From DATFVA01 sp963839165 (GTDB lineage Bacteria > Bacteroidota > Ignavibacteria > Ignavibacteriales > Ignavibacteriaceae): a DNA stretch of 64,000 bases. A program made the translations under genes and the position numbers. The stretch is taken from positions 186,001 through 250,000 of the forward strand of contig CAWIUG010000049.1 of NCBI GenBank assembly GCA_963839165.1, in the 5' to 3' direction. This document shows positions 35,416 through 44,029 of this stretch, in pieces (position 1 is the stretch's first letter; each line of letters opens with the position of its first letter). The notes beneath the pieces were generated by a model. That model searched no databases. It saw only the letters and a program-made list of their open reading frames with translations, and had not been told where the DNA came from.

Positions 35416-37077
35416 CTATACAACTGCAAGGTATTCGTGGACAAACTTTATTGCCATAGCACCTTCACCTACAGCAGAAGCTACCCTGTTCATTGCGCCA
35501 GCTCTCACATCACCTGCTGAAAATATACCAGGGATACAGGTTTCCAGAAGGTAAGGATCACGTTTCAGCTTCCAGATCTTCTTATAATTCTGTGATTTAA
35601 AAAGATCTTTTCCTGTTTCAATGAATCCTTTAACATCCTTCATGATATCAAGCTTAATCCAGTCGGTCACGGGTCTTGCCCCAATAAATATGAATAGTGC
35701 GGCTGATGCTCTGGTAGTTTTTTCGCCCGTCAGGATATTCTCAATTGTAATACACTCTAATGTCCGTTCTCCGATAGTTTCTGTAACTATAGAATTAGTT
35801 ATAATGGAGATATTTTTTGTTTTCTTAATCTGATCGATAAGATAGTGCGACATTGTTGAATCAAGTGTATCTCTTCTGATTATTATGAATACATTCTCTG
35901 CGAAGCCTGATAGATACATTGCCGCCTGTCCTGCCGAATTTCCTCCGCCCACAACATATACATCCTTACCGCGGCATGAATGGGCCTCTGCTGTTGCTGC
36001 ACCATAGTAAACCCCGGCTCCGGTCAGACTGTCTATTCCCTTGATATCAAGTGTCCGGTAATCAACTCCCGTGGAAATTATAATCGTATGAGTTTTGATC
36101 TCATCACCGTTGGATAAAGAAAGAATTTTATATTTATCTTTCATACTTATGTCAATTACTTCGCAGGGAGAAAGAAGTTCAACTCCGAATCTGGAAGCCT
36201 GCGTAATAGCCCTGCGTGTAAGATCGGCTCCCGAGAGTCCTGAAGGAAAGCCCAGGTAATTCTCAATGCGTGAACTGGTACCTGCCTGCCCTCCCGGGGC
36301 TTTCCTCTCTATCATCAGGGTTTTAAGTCCTTCCGTACCACCGTATACGGCGGCTGCAAGTCCTGCGGGACCAGCACCAATTATAACCACATCGTACAGT
36401 TCTTCGGACGCAGTAGATTTTAATCCTATCTTTTTGGCTAAGTCCGTATCAGTAGGTGATTTAAGTATGAACCCGTCCTCAAATATAACAGCTGGTAATT
36501 CCTGAGAATTTATATTATATGTACCCATTACTTCAGCAGCTTCGGAGGTTAATTCAATGTCTATCCATTTATAGGGAATCAGGTTTCCGGTAAGGAAATC
36601 TTTTACTTTGTGAGAATCGGGAGACCACTGGTAACCGAGGACTTTTATTCCGGCAATGTCAGGAATAAAACTTCCCTGCCATTCTTCAAGAAGATCAGTC
36701 AGAACAGGATAGAGTTTTTCCTCTGGTGGGTTCCATGGCTTCAGCAGGTAGTAATCAAGCTTTAACGTATTGATAGCCTTTATCGCAGCTTCGATATCTG
36801 AGTAAGCTGTAAGCAGAACCTTTTTGGCCTCAGGAAAAATTATCCTGGCTTTCTCCATAAAATCAGTTCCTTCCATCTCAGGCATCCTCTGGTCAGAGAG
36901 GAACATAGCCACTGTTTCATTCTTCTGTTTAAGTTCACCGACCGCGTCAAGGGCTTCTTTTCCAGAACCGGCAGCAAGTACTCTGTATTCATCACGATAT
37001 TTTTTACGTACATCCCTCTGGATAGCTCTTAACACCTGGACGTCGTCATCAATTACTATAATGAATGGAAGTTTCAT
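35416..37077 (-). CDS. Response regulator / glutaredoxin-like / thioredoxin-reductase-like fusion
   Basis: Three domains in 553 residues. A receiver domain (1-125) has acidic residues IDDD at 10-13, phospho-acceptor Asp62 (LSDQRMP) and Lys113. A glutaredoxin-like domain (about 143-218) reads GYQWSPDSHKVKDF where CPxC is expected, so both Cys are Ser (152, 155). A thioredoxin-reductase-like domain (about 225-553) has FAD motif IIGAGPAGLAAAVYGG and NAD(P)H motif VVGGGNSAGQAAMYLS, but the redox CxxC is absent (VYYGAATAEAHSC). The fold can bind FAD and NAD(P)H but cannot do dithiol exchange in the usual way. The histidine kinase gene upstream overlaps it by 29 bases, a clear two-component pair. 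Confidence 0.88.
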   Translation of the reverse strand: MKLPFIIVIDDDVQVLRAIQRDVRKKYRDEYRVLAAGSGKEALDAVGELKQKNETVAMFLSDQRMPEMEGTDFMEKARIIFPEAKKVLLTAYSDIEAAIKAINTLKLDYYLLKPWNPPEEKLYPVLTDLLEEWQGSFIPDIAGIKVLGYQWSPDSHKVKDFLTGNLIPYKWIDIELTSEAAEVMGTYNINSQELPAVIFEDGFILKSPTDTDLAKKIGLKSTASEELYDVVIIGAGPAGLAAAVYGGTEGLKTLMIERKAPGGQAGTSSRIENYLGFPSGLSGADLTRRAITQASRFGVELLSPCEVIDISMKDKYKILSLSNGDEIKTHTIIISTGVDYRTLDIKGIDSLTGAGVYYGAATAEAHSCRGKDVYVVGGGNSAGQAAMYLSGFAENVFIIIRRDTLDSTMSHYLIDQIKKTKNISIITNSIVTETIGERTLECITIENILTGEKTTRASAALFIFIGARPVTDWIKLDIMKDVKGFIETGKDLFKSQNYKKIWKLKRDPYLLETCIPGIFSAGDVRAGAMNRVASAVGEGAMAIKFVHEYLAVV

Positions 37078-38512
37078 CTTTTTCTTCTTCCTTTAATAAA
37101 TGTTGGACGATAGGAAAACTGATTACGAATTCAGTCTTTCCCTTTACAGAACTCACTTTAACATCGCCTTTATGTCTTTCTATTACACTCTTAACCAAAT
37201 CGAGACCTATACCTGTTCCCTCCCCGACCTTCTTTGTTGTGAAGAATGGATCAAATACGCGGGATATGATCTCTTTGGGTATCCCTGTTCCATTATCTAA
37301 AACTCTTACGGTCACATTCTTTGAATCGCACACGGTCTCTATCTGTATTTCACCATTTTCCGAAACTGCATATACAGCATTGTCTATCAGGTTGGTCCAT
37401 ACCTGGTTCAGTTCACCGCTGTAGGCTTCAATCCCGGGCATATCATCGCAGAACTTTTTTATTACTTTAATATTTTTATCGCGGATCTTATAGCCGAGCA
37501 GAATAAGCGTATCCTCTATATCTTTATGTATGTCTGTAACATGCAGTGCACCCGATCTGTCCATATGCACGTGAGATTTGATGGCGCTGACAAGTTCTGT
37601 TATTCGTCCGGAAGCATCCTCCAGATCTTTAAGAAGCAGTTCGGAACTTAAAAGGTTTTCCATCCAGGCAAGTATACTCTTTAACGATTCGTCATCAATC
37701 CCGTTTTTTATTGATTCCAGATCTTCTATGGTAAATCCGGTTTCAGCAAAAGTTTCTGCTATCTCATTTTTTGAAGTGAGCCCGTTGCCTTCAAGCCAGT
37801 CATTCAGTTCATCCTCCTTCTGCATTCGCTGCAGAGGCGGGATCCTTGCTTTGACTGGATGATTATTCCTTTTGTCAGCTACTATTTTACGTATTCTTTT
37901 TATGGAATCTGGTGAAATGTCATGGAGCATAAGCGCCCCGGTTAGTTCAATATTAAGTTTTAACCTTTTATTCAGTTCATCGGAAATCCTGTCTATTGCT
38001 GAGGCTGGATTATTCATTTCGTGCGCAATTCCGGCAGCAAGCTTACCCAACGCACTAACTTTCTCCTGCTGCATCCTTACAGTAGCAAAAAATCTTGCTC
38101 TTTCCGTCATATAACCGATCAACCGTTGAATAAAATCGGGGTTCAGTTTTTCCAATGCGGGAAAGTATTTCTTGTGCAGCTGTACTACTCTAGTTTTTCC
38201 GACAGCATAAGAATTTCCCGGGGAGGTTTTCATTCTTGAGTAGGGTAGTAATCCTGTTATTCCCCCGGTGGTTTCATTATTCTCAAAACTTATATAAAAT
38301 ACCAGCTTTCCATTAACATCCATATAGAAATTCAGCTTACCTTCAATCAGAAAGGACATGTATTCGGCAACGTCGCCTGTCTTAAACATCAGCTGTCCGT
38401 CTTCATATTCCTCATACACCGACCTTGAGAGTATCCACTCCAGGTGTTCGTCCGGAAGGTCGCGGAGTGCAATAACATTTTTTAATTCCTCAACGGTAAC
38501 AGGATTATTCAT
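37049..38512 (-). CDS. Sensor histidine kinase with N-terminal cyclic-nucleotide-binding-like domain
   Basis: A 487-residue cytoplasmic kinase. Residues 10-125 resemble a CRP/cNMP-binding fold (YEDGQLMFKTGDVAEYMSFL). A HisKA segment holds His164 (GKLAAGIAHEMNNPASAID), and the HATPase domain shows VWTNLIDNAVYAV, GTGIPKEIISRVFDPFFTTK and GTGIGLDLVKSVIERHKG. No membrane helix is present, so it senses a cytoplasmic signal. The overlap with the receiver-reductase gene identifies its likely partner. Confidence 0.9.
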   Translation of the reverse strand: MNNPVTVEELKNVIALRDLPDEHLEWILSRSVYEEYEDGQLMFKTGDVAEYMSFLIEGKLNFYMDVNGKLVFYISFENNETTGGITGLLPYSRMKTSPGNSYAVGKTRVVQLHKKYFPALEKLNPDFIQRLIGYMTERARFFATVRMQQEKVSALGKLAAGIAHEMNNPASAIDRISDELNKRLKLNIELTGALMLHDISPDSIKRIRKIVADKRNNHPVKARIPPLQRMQKEDELNDWLEGNGLTSKNEIAETFAETGFTIEDLESIKNGIDDESLKSILAWMENLLSSELLLKDLEDASGRITELVSAIKSHVHMDRSGALHVTDIHKDIEDTLILLGYKIRDKNIKVIKKFCDDMPGIEAYSGELNQVWTNLIDNAVYAVSENGEIQIETVCDSKNVTVRVLDNGTGIPKEIISRVFDPFFTTKKVGEGTGIGLDLVKSVIERHKGDVKVSSVKGKTEFVISFPIVQHLLKEEEKDETSIHYSN

Positions 38513-38928
38513 AAAGATTCCTTATTGAATTACTAAATACCAGAACCAGGAAATATTTTTCACAATGAAGAAACGAAAATGATTAAGTATCAAAAACAGG
38601 CAAAGAATATAAAGTACGGAGTGATAATGCAGTATGGATCTGCTGCCGGTAGTATAATGAAGCGACCATACATGCAGCCCGGAAGTAGTGTCGTACTTAA
38701 ATAGAAATAATTGCTTATCAACAAAGGTGTAATAATATAGAAAACAGAATTTTCAGTTCAAAATGGAAATGTTGAAAAGTGCCCGCAGCACACCGAATAT
38801 GAAAAATCGGCAAAGTTAATCACCTCTCCTTTTTTGTAAATTAATCCATATCGGTTTTGACGGGTTCTTTTCATTCAATTATATTTTATATAAATTATTT
38901 TATTCATTTATCAGGTTAACGTAACCGT
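38513..38928. other. Intergenic region without recognisable features
   Basis: A 416-base divergent spacer between the histidine kinase and the spermidine-synthase-like gene. It is AT-rich near the plus-strand start (38870-38925). I see no ORF, hairpin or repeat with support; promoters for both genes should be here. Confidence 0.4.
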
Positions 38929-40464
38929 ATGAATAAAGTTGTACTATACCCGGTCGTTTTCATCTGTGGGGGGGCGGTTCTTGCCATTGAGATTCTTGGA
39001 ACGAGGATAATTGGTCCTTACTACGGCGTCAGCATCTTTCTCTGGTCAGCCTTAATCTCGGTAACACTTATCGCTTTGAGTGCCGGTTATGTGATAGGCG
39101 GTCGTATTGCTGACCGTAAAAAGAATCCCGGATTCCTTGCATTAATTATTGCTGCGGCTGGAATTATTACCATGCTTATACCTGTATTCAGGAATAGTGT
39201 TATCTCTATAACAGAATCAATGGGACTTAGGGTCTCTGTGCTGATTACATCTTTTATCCTTTTCTTCCCACCGCTTACTTTCCTGGGAATGGTGAGCCCT
39301 TTCGCGGTTAAACTGAGGACTCACAGTCTGGATGTGGTAGGTACACGAACAGGCGATCTGTATGCCGTCTCAACTATCGGCAGCGTACTTGCTGCGCTTT
39401 CAACCGGCTATATTCTGATCCCGAATGTTGGAGTGATTAAATTGACCATAAGCATTGGGATCATACTCATACTGACGTCTACATTTCTTTTTGCATCAGG
39501 TAAGAACAAAACATCAGGAATTGTTTCAACGCTCGTTATCATTATTATTGCCATTGTGTCGTTTAATTTCCTCCCCTCTGAAAAAGCCGATCCTTCAAAA
39601 GGAATGATCGCGGTAAAACAAAGTGTATATGGAGAGATTCGTGTGATGGACGTGGATGAAACCCGTATGCTGCTGATCGACGGAGGGATTCATACTGCTA
39701 TAGATAAGTCAACCGGGGAGAGCATACTCCCGTATGTATGGGTTATCGATATAACAAAGAATCTGGAAAAGTATAAAGGAGATATGCTGCTGATAGGTCT
39801 TGGCGGGGGCTCTATACTTAAATCGTTTTATGATGATGACTGGGATGTTGAGACTGTTGAAGTTGATCCCGAAATTATCAGTATTGAAAAGAAGTACTTT
39901 AACCCTGTTCCGGGATTTGATAATATCATTAATGATGACGGCAGAGAGTTTTTGAGAACTACTGACAGATCATACGACCTCATTGTGCTCGACGCATTCG
40001 GAAGCAGCTCTGTTCCCTTCCATCTTACTACAGTTGAAGCTTTCAGACTTGCTAAATTGCACCTTAAAGATAATGGTATAATGGTTGTAAATATTGAGGC
40101 TGTAGGCTGGAAGGATATTATTGTCAGCTCACTCGCTAAAACCCTGAGTAAGGTGTTCAGAAATGTAACTGCACTTCCTATAGCCGAACCGCCTGACCAG
40201 CTGGGAAACGTGATACTGCTTGCCTCTGATAAACCATTTGAACTGAATGTGCCGCTTGAAAGAGATTATTGGAGAACCGATTACAGGTTCAGCGATCAAT
40301 ATGAAAGAAACCATGCCTGGGACAATCGGTTTGTTCCTGATATGAAAGACGCTATTGTCCTTACAGACGACCGGAACCCTGTGGGTATCTGGGCTGAAAG
40401 AATAAACTTACAGGCACGAAAAGAACTTCACGAAATGCTCGGCGATAAATCATTTCTTTGGTAA
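38929..40464 (+). CDS. Membrane-fused spermidine-synthase-like protein
   Basis: A 511-residue protein with about six N-terminal membrane helices (1-215, e.g. FICGGAVLAIEILGTRIIGP) and a C-terminal spermidine-synthase-like Rossmann domain (about 225-500). The latter shows LLIGLGGGSILKSFYDDDWD, the acidic VEVDPEI and LDAFGSSSVPFHLTT. Such fused proteins are widespread; many lack proven polyamine synthase activity and some may be transporters. The canonical D-x-x-D residues for putrescine binding are not obvious to me. It is monocistronic. Confidence 0.85.
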   Translation: MNKVVLYPVVFICGGAVLAIEILGTRIIGPYYGVSIFLWSALISVTLIALSAGYVIGGRIADRKKNPGFLALIIAAAGIITMLIPVFRNSVISITESMGLRVSVLITSFILFFPPLTFLGMVSPFAVKLRTHSLDVVGTRTGDLYAVSTIGSVLAALSTGYILIPNVGVIKLTISIGIILILTSTFLFASGKNKTSGIVSTLVIIIIAIVSFNFLPSEKADPSKGMIAVKQSVYGEIRVMDVDETRMLLIDGGIHTAIDKSTGESILPYVWVIDITKNLEKYKGDMLLIGLGGGSILKSFYDDDWDVETVEVDPEIISIEKKYFNPVPGFDNIINDDGREFLRTTDRSYDLIVLDAFGSSSVPFHLTTVEAFRLAKLHLKDNGIMVVNIEAVGWKDIIVSSLAKTLSKVFRNVTALPIAEPPDQLGNVILLASDKPFELNVPLERDYWRTDYRFSDQYERNHAWDNRFVPDMKDAIVLTDDRNPVGIWAERINLQARKELHEMLGDKSFLW

Positions 40465-40596
40465 AACTCGTATCTATGACTTTTTGATCAGATATGTCCC
40501 ATATCCATGCAAGGCAGAGAGCTTTTATTCTGATGATGATTCTGCGGATAGGTGAATTGATGGATTCCGTCGACAAGAAGGGACTTGCTGAGCTGA

Positions 40597-40914
40597 TCAT
40601 TGATTCTGTTTGCCCTGATCCAAAGGTTTTATTCTTCCTGTTTCCTCAACCTTTACAGGGTAGCCTTCAAGGGAATCGGGGAAAGCCTGTTTGTTTTCTT
40701 CTGTCAGTGAGTCTACCATAATAACAATACATTCATTACCGTTATCCAGTTCACCCTGGTAGAACCCCTGAACACCCGGAATTGCAAGCAGCATTTCCTG
40801 GTTGTTTTTTAAGACCTGGTCAATCGGTTTCCTCTGCATATTTTTAGTGTCCTTCACCTGTGCATTACACTGAATAAATACGAAAGATAGAAGTAATAAT
40901 AAAATGGTTTTCAT
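40597..40914 (-). CDS. Exported 105-aa protein, free-standing copy of the protease's N-terminal module
   Basis: A signal peptide with a possible lipobox (SFVFIQCNAQ, Cys16) is followed by a module (about 29-97) of the pattern LLAIPGVQGFYQG, ECIVIMVDS, FPDSLEGYPVKVEETGRI. The trypsin-like lipoprotein encoded directly upstream carries the same pattern at its residues 62-132 (LMKIPDVVGTAVGL, PCILVLTKT, DMLESVPVKIMVTGEI). It is separated from that gene by a terminator hairpin. Binding to or regulating the protease is plausible inference only. Confidence 0.7.
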   Translation of the reverse strand: MKTILLLLLSFVFIQCNAQVKDTKNMQRKPIDQVLKNNQEMLLAIPGVQGFYQGELDNGNECIVIMVDSLTEENKQAFPDSLEGYPVKVEETGRIKPLDQGKQNQ

Positions 40915-40950
40915 ATAAAAAACAACCCCCCCACGCTGAACGTGAGGGGG
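40915..40950 (-). terminator. Rho-independent terminator after the trypsin-like gene
   Basis: GGGGG-A-CGTG (40950-40941 region) pairs with CACG-CCCCC around the loop CTGAA, and on the minus strand the hairpin is followed by TTGTTTTTTA. It lies 30 bases past the stop at 40980 and just upstream of the 105-aa gene, so partial read-through could link the two. Confidence 0.8.
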
Positions 40951-40979
40951 AAAAAAAATAATAATTAATTATTTATTAA

Positions 40980-42137
40980 CTACTGACCTACCATCGTTGC
41001 TTCGAGGAAATCCAGAACCTGGTTTATCGGGTTGGCAACTGCGGTTGTGCTGCTTCCTGCAAATAAAAGACCAACAGCTCTGGGATTGGTGGATGCATCT
41101 TCAACCATCAGAGAGCCGGAATCGCCTGCGGCAAGGAATTTACTTCTTCGATTAGCAATAATAATCTGACCCGTGAAGGTTTTTGTAAATGCTGTACCGC
41201 CCGCACACTCATTTTCATAAGTAACGCTTACAGAAGCATTCAATCCTGAAATTGTACTGCGTGTAAGTCCCGTAGTTCTTCCGCTTTTCTTAACAGCCTG
41301 GTTTATGAATGCAGCAACAGTGCTGGCTGACAGGGTTCCAATCTCCAGAATGGATCCGTCTGTTTTGACCTTACCTGAAATTACCTGAGCAACTCCTACA
41401 TCAACATTGGAATTTGGAAGACTGTGTTTCACTGTCAGTGTGGCAACATCCTGGCCATTAGCTGCATTGCAGCTGATATCAATGAGTCCCGGTTGCACAA
41501 TTGGATCGCCGGTTGCAGCGACACGGTTATTACCTCCGCTGACGATATCAGATTCAAAAACATGGTAGTTGCTTAGAATATATTGCTTTCCACCGCTCTG
41601 TACGAGTGAACCAAGTGTACCACCGCAGCAATAACCATTTGCTAAATCGTAGCTCCATCCGCCTGAAGTTCCTAATTGAATAGGAGGATTCTGTTTTGCG
41701 GTATGGCTTACAGTGGTTCCACCTCCTGGTTTACCTTTAAAGGCGGTTATCTCGCCGGTCACCATTATTTTAACCGGCACACTCTCCAGCATATCCGGTA
41801 ATGGATTCTGTGTTCCTTTGGCAAGTGCTTCTGCCTGTATATCTGTTTTGGTTAGTACCAGGATGCATGGTTTTCCGTCATCGGTTAAACCGACAGCTGT
41901 ACCGACAACATCAGGGATCTTCATAAGATCCGATGTGTATTTTTCCTGAACAGGAATAACAGCACGGATTTCAGGATTATCCTTAGTCAATACTCCCTGG
42001 TTCTGGGTTACAGTCTGATCCTGAACAGTGGGTTCATTTATAAGATCAGAACAGCTTGAAATCGTAAGGGCAATTACAGCGAAAAGGATTATCAGAGAGC
42101 TTAACTTCCCCATCCCCGAACTGAAAAAATGTTTCAT
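40980..42137 (-). CDS. Trypsin-like serine peptidase, predicted lipoprotein, 385 aa
   Basis: The N-terminus has a lipobox (LTISSC, Cys29). Residues 62-132 form a small module also found alone in the neighbouring 105-aa gene. A Gly/Thr linker leads to a chymotrypsin-fold domain (about 155-385) with catalytic residues His192 (LSNYHVFES), Asp246 (NVDVGVAQ) and Ser340 (AAGDSGSLM). Cys residues in the domain (Cys170, 171, 223, 311) may form disulfides. It would act in the periplasm or at the cell surface. The substrate is unknown. Confidence 0.85.
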   Translation of the reverse strand: MKHFFSSGMGKLSSLIILFAVIALTISSCSDLINEPTVQDQTVTQNQGVLTKDNPEIRAVIPVQEKYTSDLMKIPDVVGTAVGLTDDGKPCILVLTKTDIQAEALAKGTQNPLPDMLESVPVKIMVTGEITAFKGKPGGGTTVSHTAKQNPPIQLGTSGGWSYDLANGYCCGGTLGSLVQSGGKQYILSNYHVFESDIVSGGNNRVAATGDPIVQPGLIDISCNAANGQDVATLTVKHSLPNSNVDVGVAQVISGKVKTDGSILEIGTLSASTVAAFINQAVKKSGRTTGLTRSTISGLNASVSVTYENECAGGTAFTKTFTGQIIIANRRSKFLAAGDSGSLMVEDASTNPRAVGLLFAGSSTTAVANPINQVLDFLEATMVGQ

Positions 42138-42268
42138 ACTGCCTCGCTGGATAAATGAAGTTAAATATTACTTTTTGGGAATGATCGTATACTAATTATA
42201 CGAGATTTGAAATAATATAGCAAGAAAAATTTTTCGGCTGTGACTATAAGGCTTGAAAAGATCACTTT

Positions 42269-42364
42269 TTATGCGGTCACTCCCAAACCAGTTGTTTGTT
42301 CCTGTGCGGGAACTGATAAAGTAAGCAGTAGGAAGAATGTTGTGATGGATATGAAGGATTTCAT
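42269..42364 (-). CDS. Possible tiny secreted peptide (31 aa) or signal-peptide remnant
   Basis: An ORF of 31 codons starts at the ATG at 42362-42364, preceded by a good GGAGAG site. It encodes a complete-looking signal peptide (MKSFISITTFFLLLTLSVPA followed by QE) and then only about nine residues ending LGVTA. Either it is a very small exported peptide, or the 5' remnant of a deleted secreted protein. It lies between the trypsin-like gene and the MFS gene. Confidence 0.4.
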   Translation of the reverse strand: MKSFISITTFFLLLTLSVPAQEQTTGLGVTA

Positions 42365-42494
42365 TTTAGGCTCTCCTATGAACCCAAAATGGTATTACAA
42401 AAATAATATATAAAAAGTGAATAAGTGCTATCTTTACTGAGTAAATTTTTAAGTTAAAATATCGGGAAGAAAATCTTAACCTCTATATTTCAAA

Positions 42495-42506
42495 GGGAGG
42501 AAGGAG
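42495..42506 (+). promoter_or_regulatory. Strong ribosome binding site with no canonical start codon at normal spacing
   Basis: GGGAGGAAGGAG is the strongest Shine-Dalgarno sequence before the MFS gene. The first in-frame ATG (42536) is 29 bases away. The intervening in-frame codons encode VLNRPLILSA, which fits the normal start of this transporter family, with GTA at 42506 and CTT at 42509 where the initiator would be expected. Confidence 0.6.
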
Positions 42507-42535
42507 TACTTAACCGTCCCCTTATCCTGTCCGCA

Positions 42536-44029
42536 ATGATGCTCGCAAACTTTATGGCGGCTGTTGAAGCCACAATAGTTGCCACTGCCATTCCGACAAT
42601 TGTGAGCAGCCTGGGAGGTTTTTCACTATTTACCTGGGTATTCTCCGCATTCCTTCTTACACAGGGAGCAACAATTCCGCTCTATGGCAAACTGGCCGAT
42701 CTTTACGGAAGAAAAAAAGTATTTGTATTTGGTGTTTCGCTTTTCCTTGCGGGTTCCGCACTGTGCGGGTTTGCAGGAAGTATGTACATGTTGATAATCT
42801 TCAGAGCTATTCAGGGTATCGGTGCGGGCGCTGTATTGCCGATCAGCACGACCATTATAGGCGATATATATAATCTCGAAGAACGTGCAAAGGTTCAGGG
42901 CTACCTCAGCAGCGTTTGGGGAATAGCAGCTGTTACGGGTCCTGCTATAGGGGGCATCATTGTTCAGAATATAAGCTGGGCATGGGTCTTTTTTATAAAC
43001 ATACCTATCGGTCTCGTATGCATTCTTATCGTTAATACTTATTTCCATGAATTGACGGTGAATCCTTCAGAAAGCATCGATAGCAAAGAGACATCCCCCG
43101 GCAAAGATTATATTATTACCAGAACCAGAAGGATTAAGATCGATTATATCGGATCATTTCTGTTGATAACAGCCGTCTCCCTGCTTCTCATTCCCCTGCT
43201 TGAGGCAGGAAATGCATGGGAGATTGCAGATATAAGATTCTGGGGAATGCTGATTCTTTCGGTAATTGTATTCATAATATTCGTTATCATTGAACGCCGA
43301 GCTGAGAATCCCGTCATTCCCTTCAGGCTTCTGAAGACCCCGGTAATTCTTTTTCCGAATCTGACTTCTATGATAGTTGGAATCGTGACCATAGGAATAA
43401 GTTCGATCATCCCCTTATTTGCGCAGGGAGTATTCGGAACAACTCCAATTATTGCCGGCTTTCTGTTAGCTTCAATGTCGATTGGCTGGCCTCTGGCTTC
43501 AAGTCAATCCGGTAAGCTGATTCTTAAAGAAGGTTTCAGGTTTACATCTGTACTCGGTATTCTCACCTTGCTGGCAGGATCTCTTCTGATGCTATTAATT
43601 GACGGCGGCTCATCGCTTTATGAAATAGTATTCTTTATATTCATCATCGGACTGGGACTCGGATTAACATCTACCGCATCGATTGTTGCAGTGCAGCATG
43701 CAGTACCCTGGTCAAAACGGGGCGTCGCTACAAGTTCGAATTCATTTTTGCGTATGATAGGCAGTACTTTCGGGGCAACCCTGTTCGGCTTTCTCTTGAA
43801 TTTTCACATCAGGGCAAACCTTGCACCCTCTCAGAAGAACACAGACATAATAAAAATATTAGTCGACCCCGCTCAAAGATCACAGTATTCCTCTGAATTT
43901 ATCGGAGAGCTCAGAGATATACTTGCAGGGTCCGTGCACAACGTATATTTCTATCTCGTCCTTATCGTTGTTCTCGGTATTACCGCCGCTGTGCTCACCC
44001 CTAAAGAGATTAAAGAGGGGAGCGTGTAG
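42536..44029 (+). CDS. MFS drug exporter, DHA2/EmrB type
   Basis: A 497-residue transporter with about 14 membrane helices. Motif A is GKLADLYGRKKVF, and the motif C-like GAVTGPAIGG analogue reads AVTGPAIGGIIVQN; the first helix carries LANFMAAVEATIVATAIPTI. The family exports drugs or other hydrophobic compounds by proton antiport. The annotated ATG cuts into the first helix; the reading frame is open upstream to 42458 and the coding sequence probably begins at a non-canonical codon near 42506. Its 3' end overlaps the convergent lipoprotein gene by 20 bases. Confidence 0.85.
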   Translation: MMLANFMAAVEATIVATAIPTIVSSLGGFSLFTWVFSAFLLTQGATIPLYGKLADLYGRKKVFVFGVSLFLAGSALCGFAGSMYMLIIFRAIQGIGAGAVLPISTTIIGDIYNLEERAKVQGYLSSVWGIAAVTGPAIGGIIVQNISWAWVFFINIPIGLVCILIVNTYFHELTVNPSESIDSKETSPGKDYIITRTRRIKIDYIGSFLLITAVSLLLIPLLEAGNAWEIADIRFWGMLILSVIVFIIFVIIERRAENPVIPFRLLKTPVILFPNLTSMIVGIVTIGISSIIPLFAQGVFGTTPIIAGFLLASMSIGWPLASSQSGKLILKEGFRFTSVLGILTLLAGSLLMLLIDGGSSLYEIVFFIFIIGLGLGLTSTASIVAVQHAVPWSKRGVATSSNSFLRMIGSTFGATLFGFLLNFHIRANLAPSQKNTDIIKILVDPAQRSQYSSEFIGELRDILAGSVHNVYFYLVLIVVLGITAAVLTPKEIKEGSV

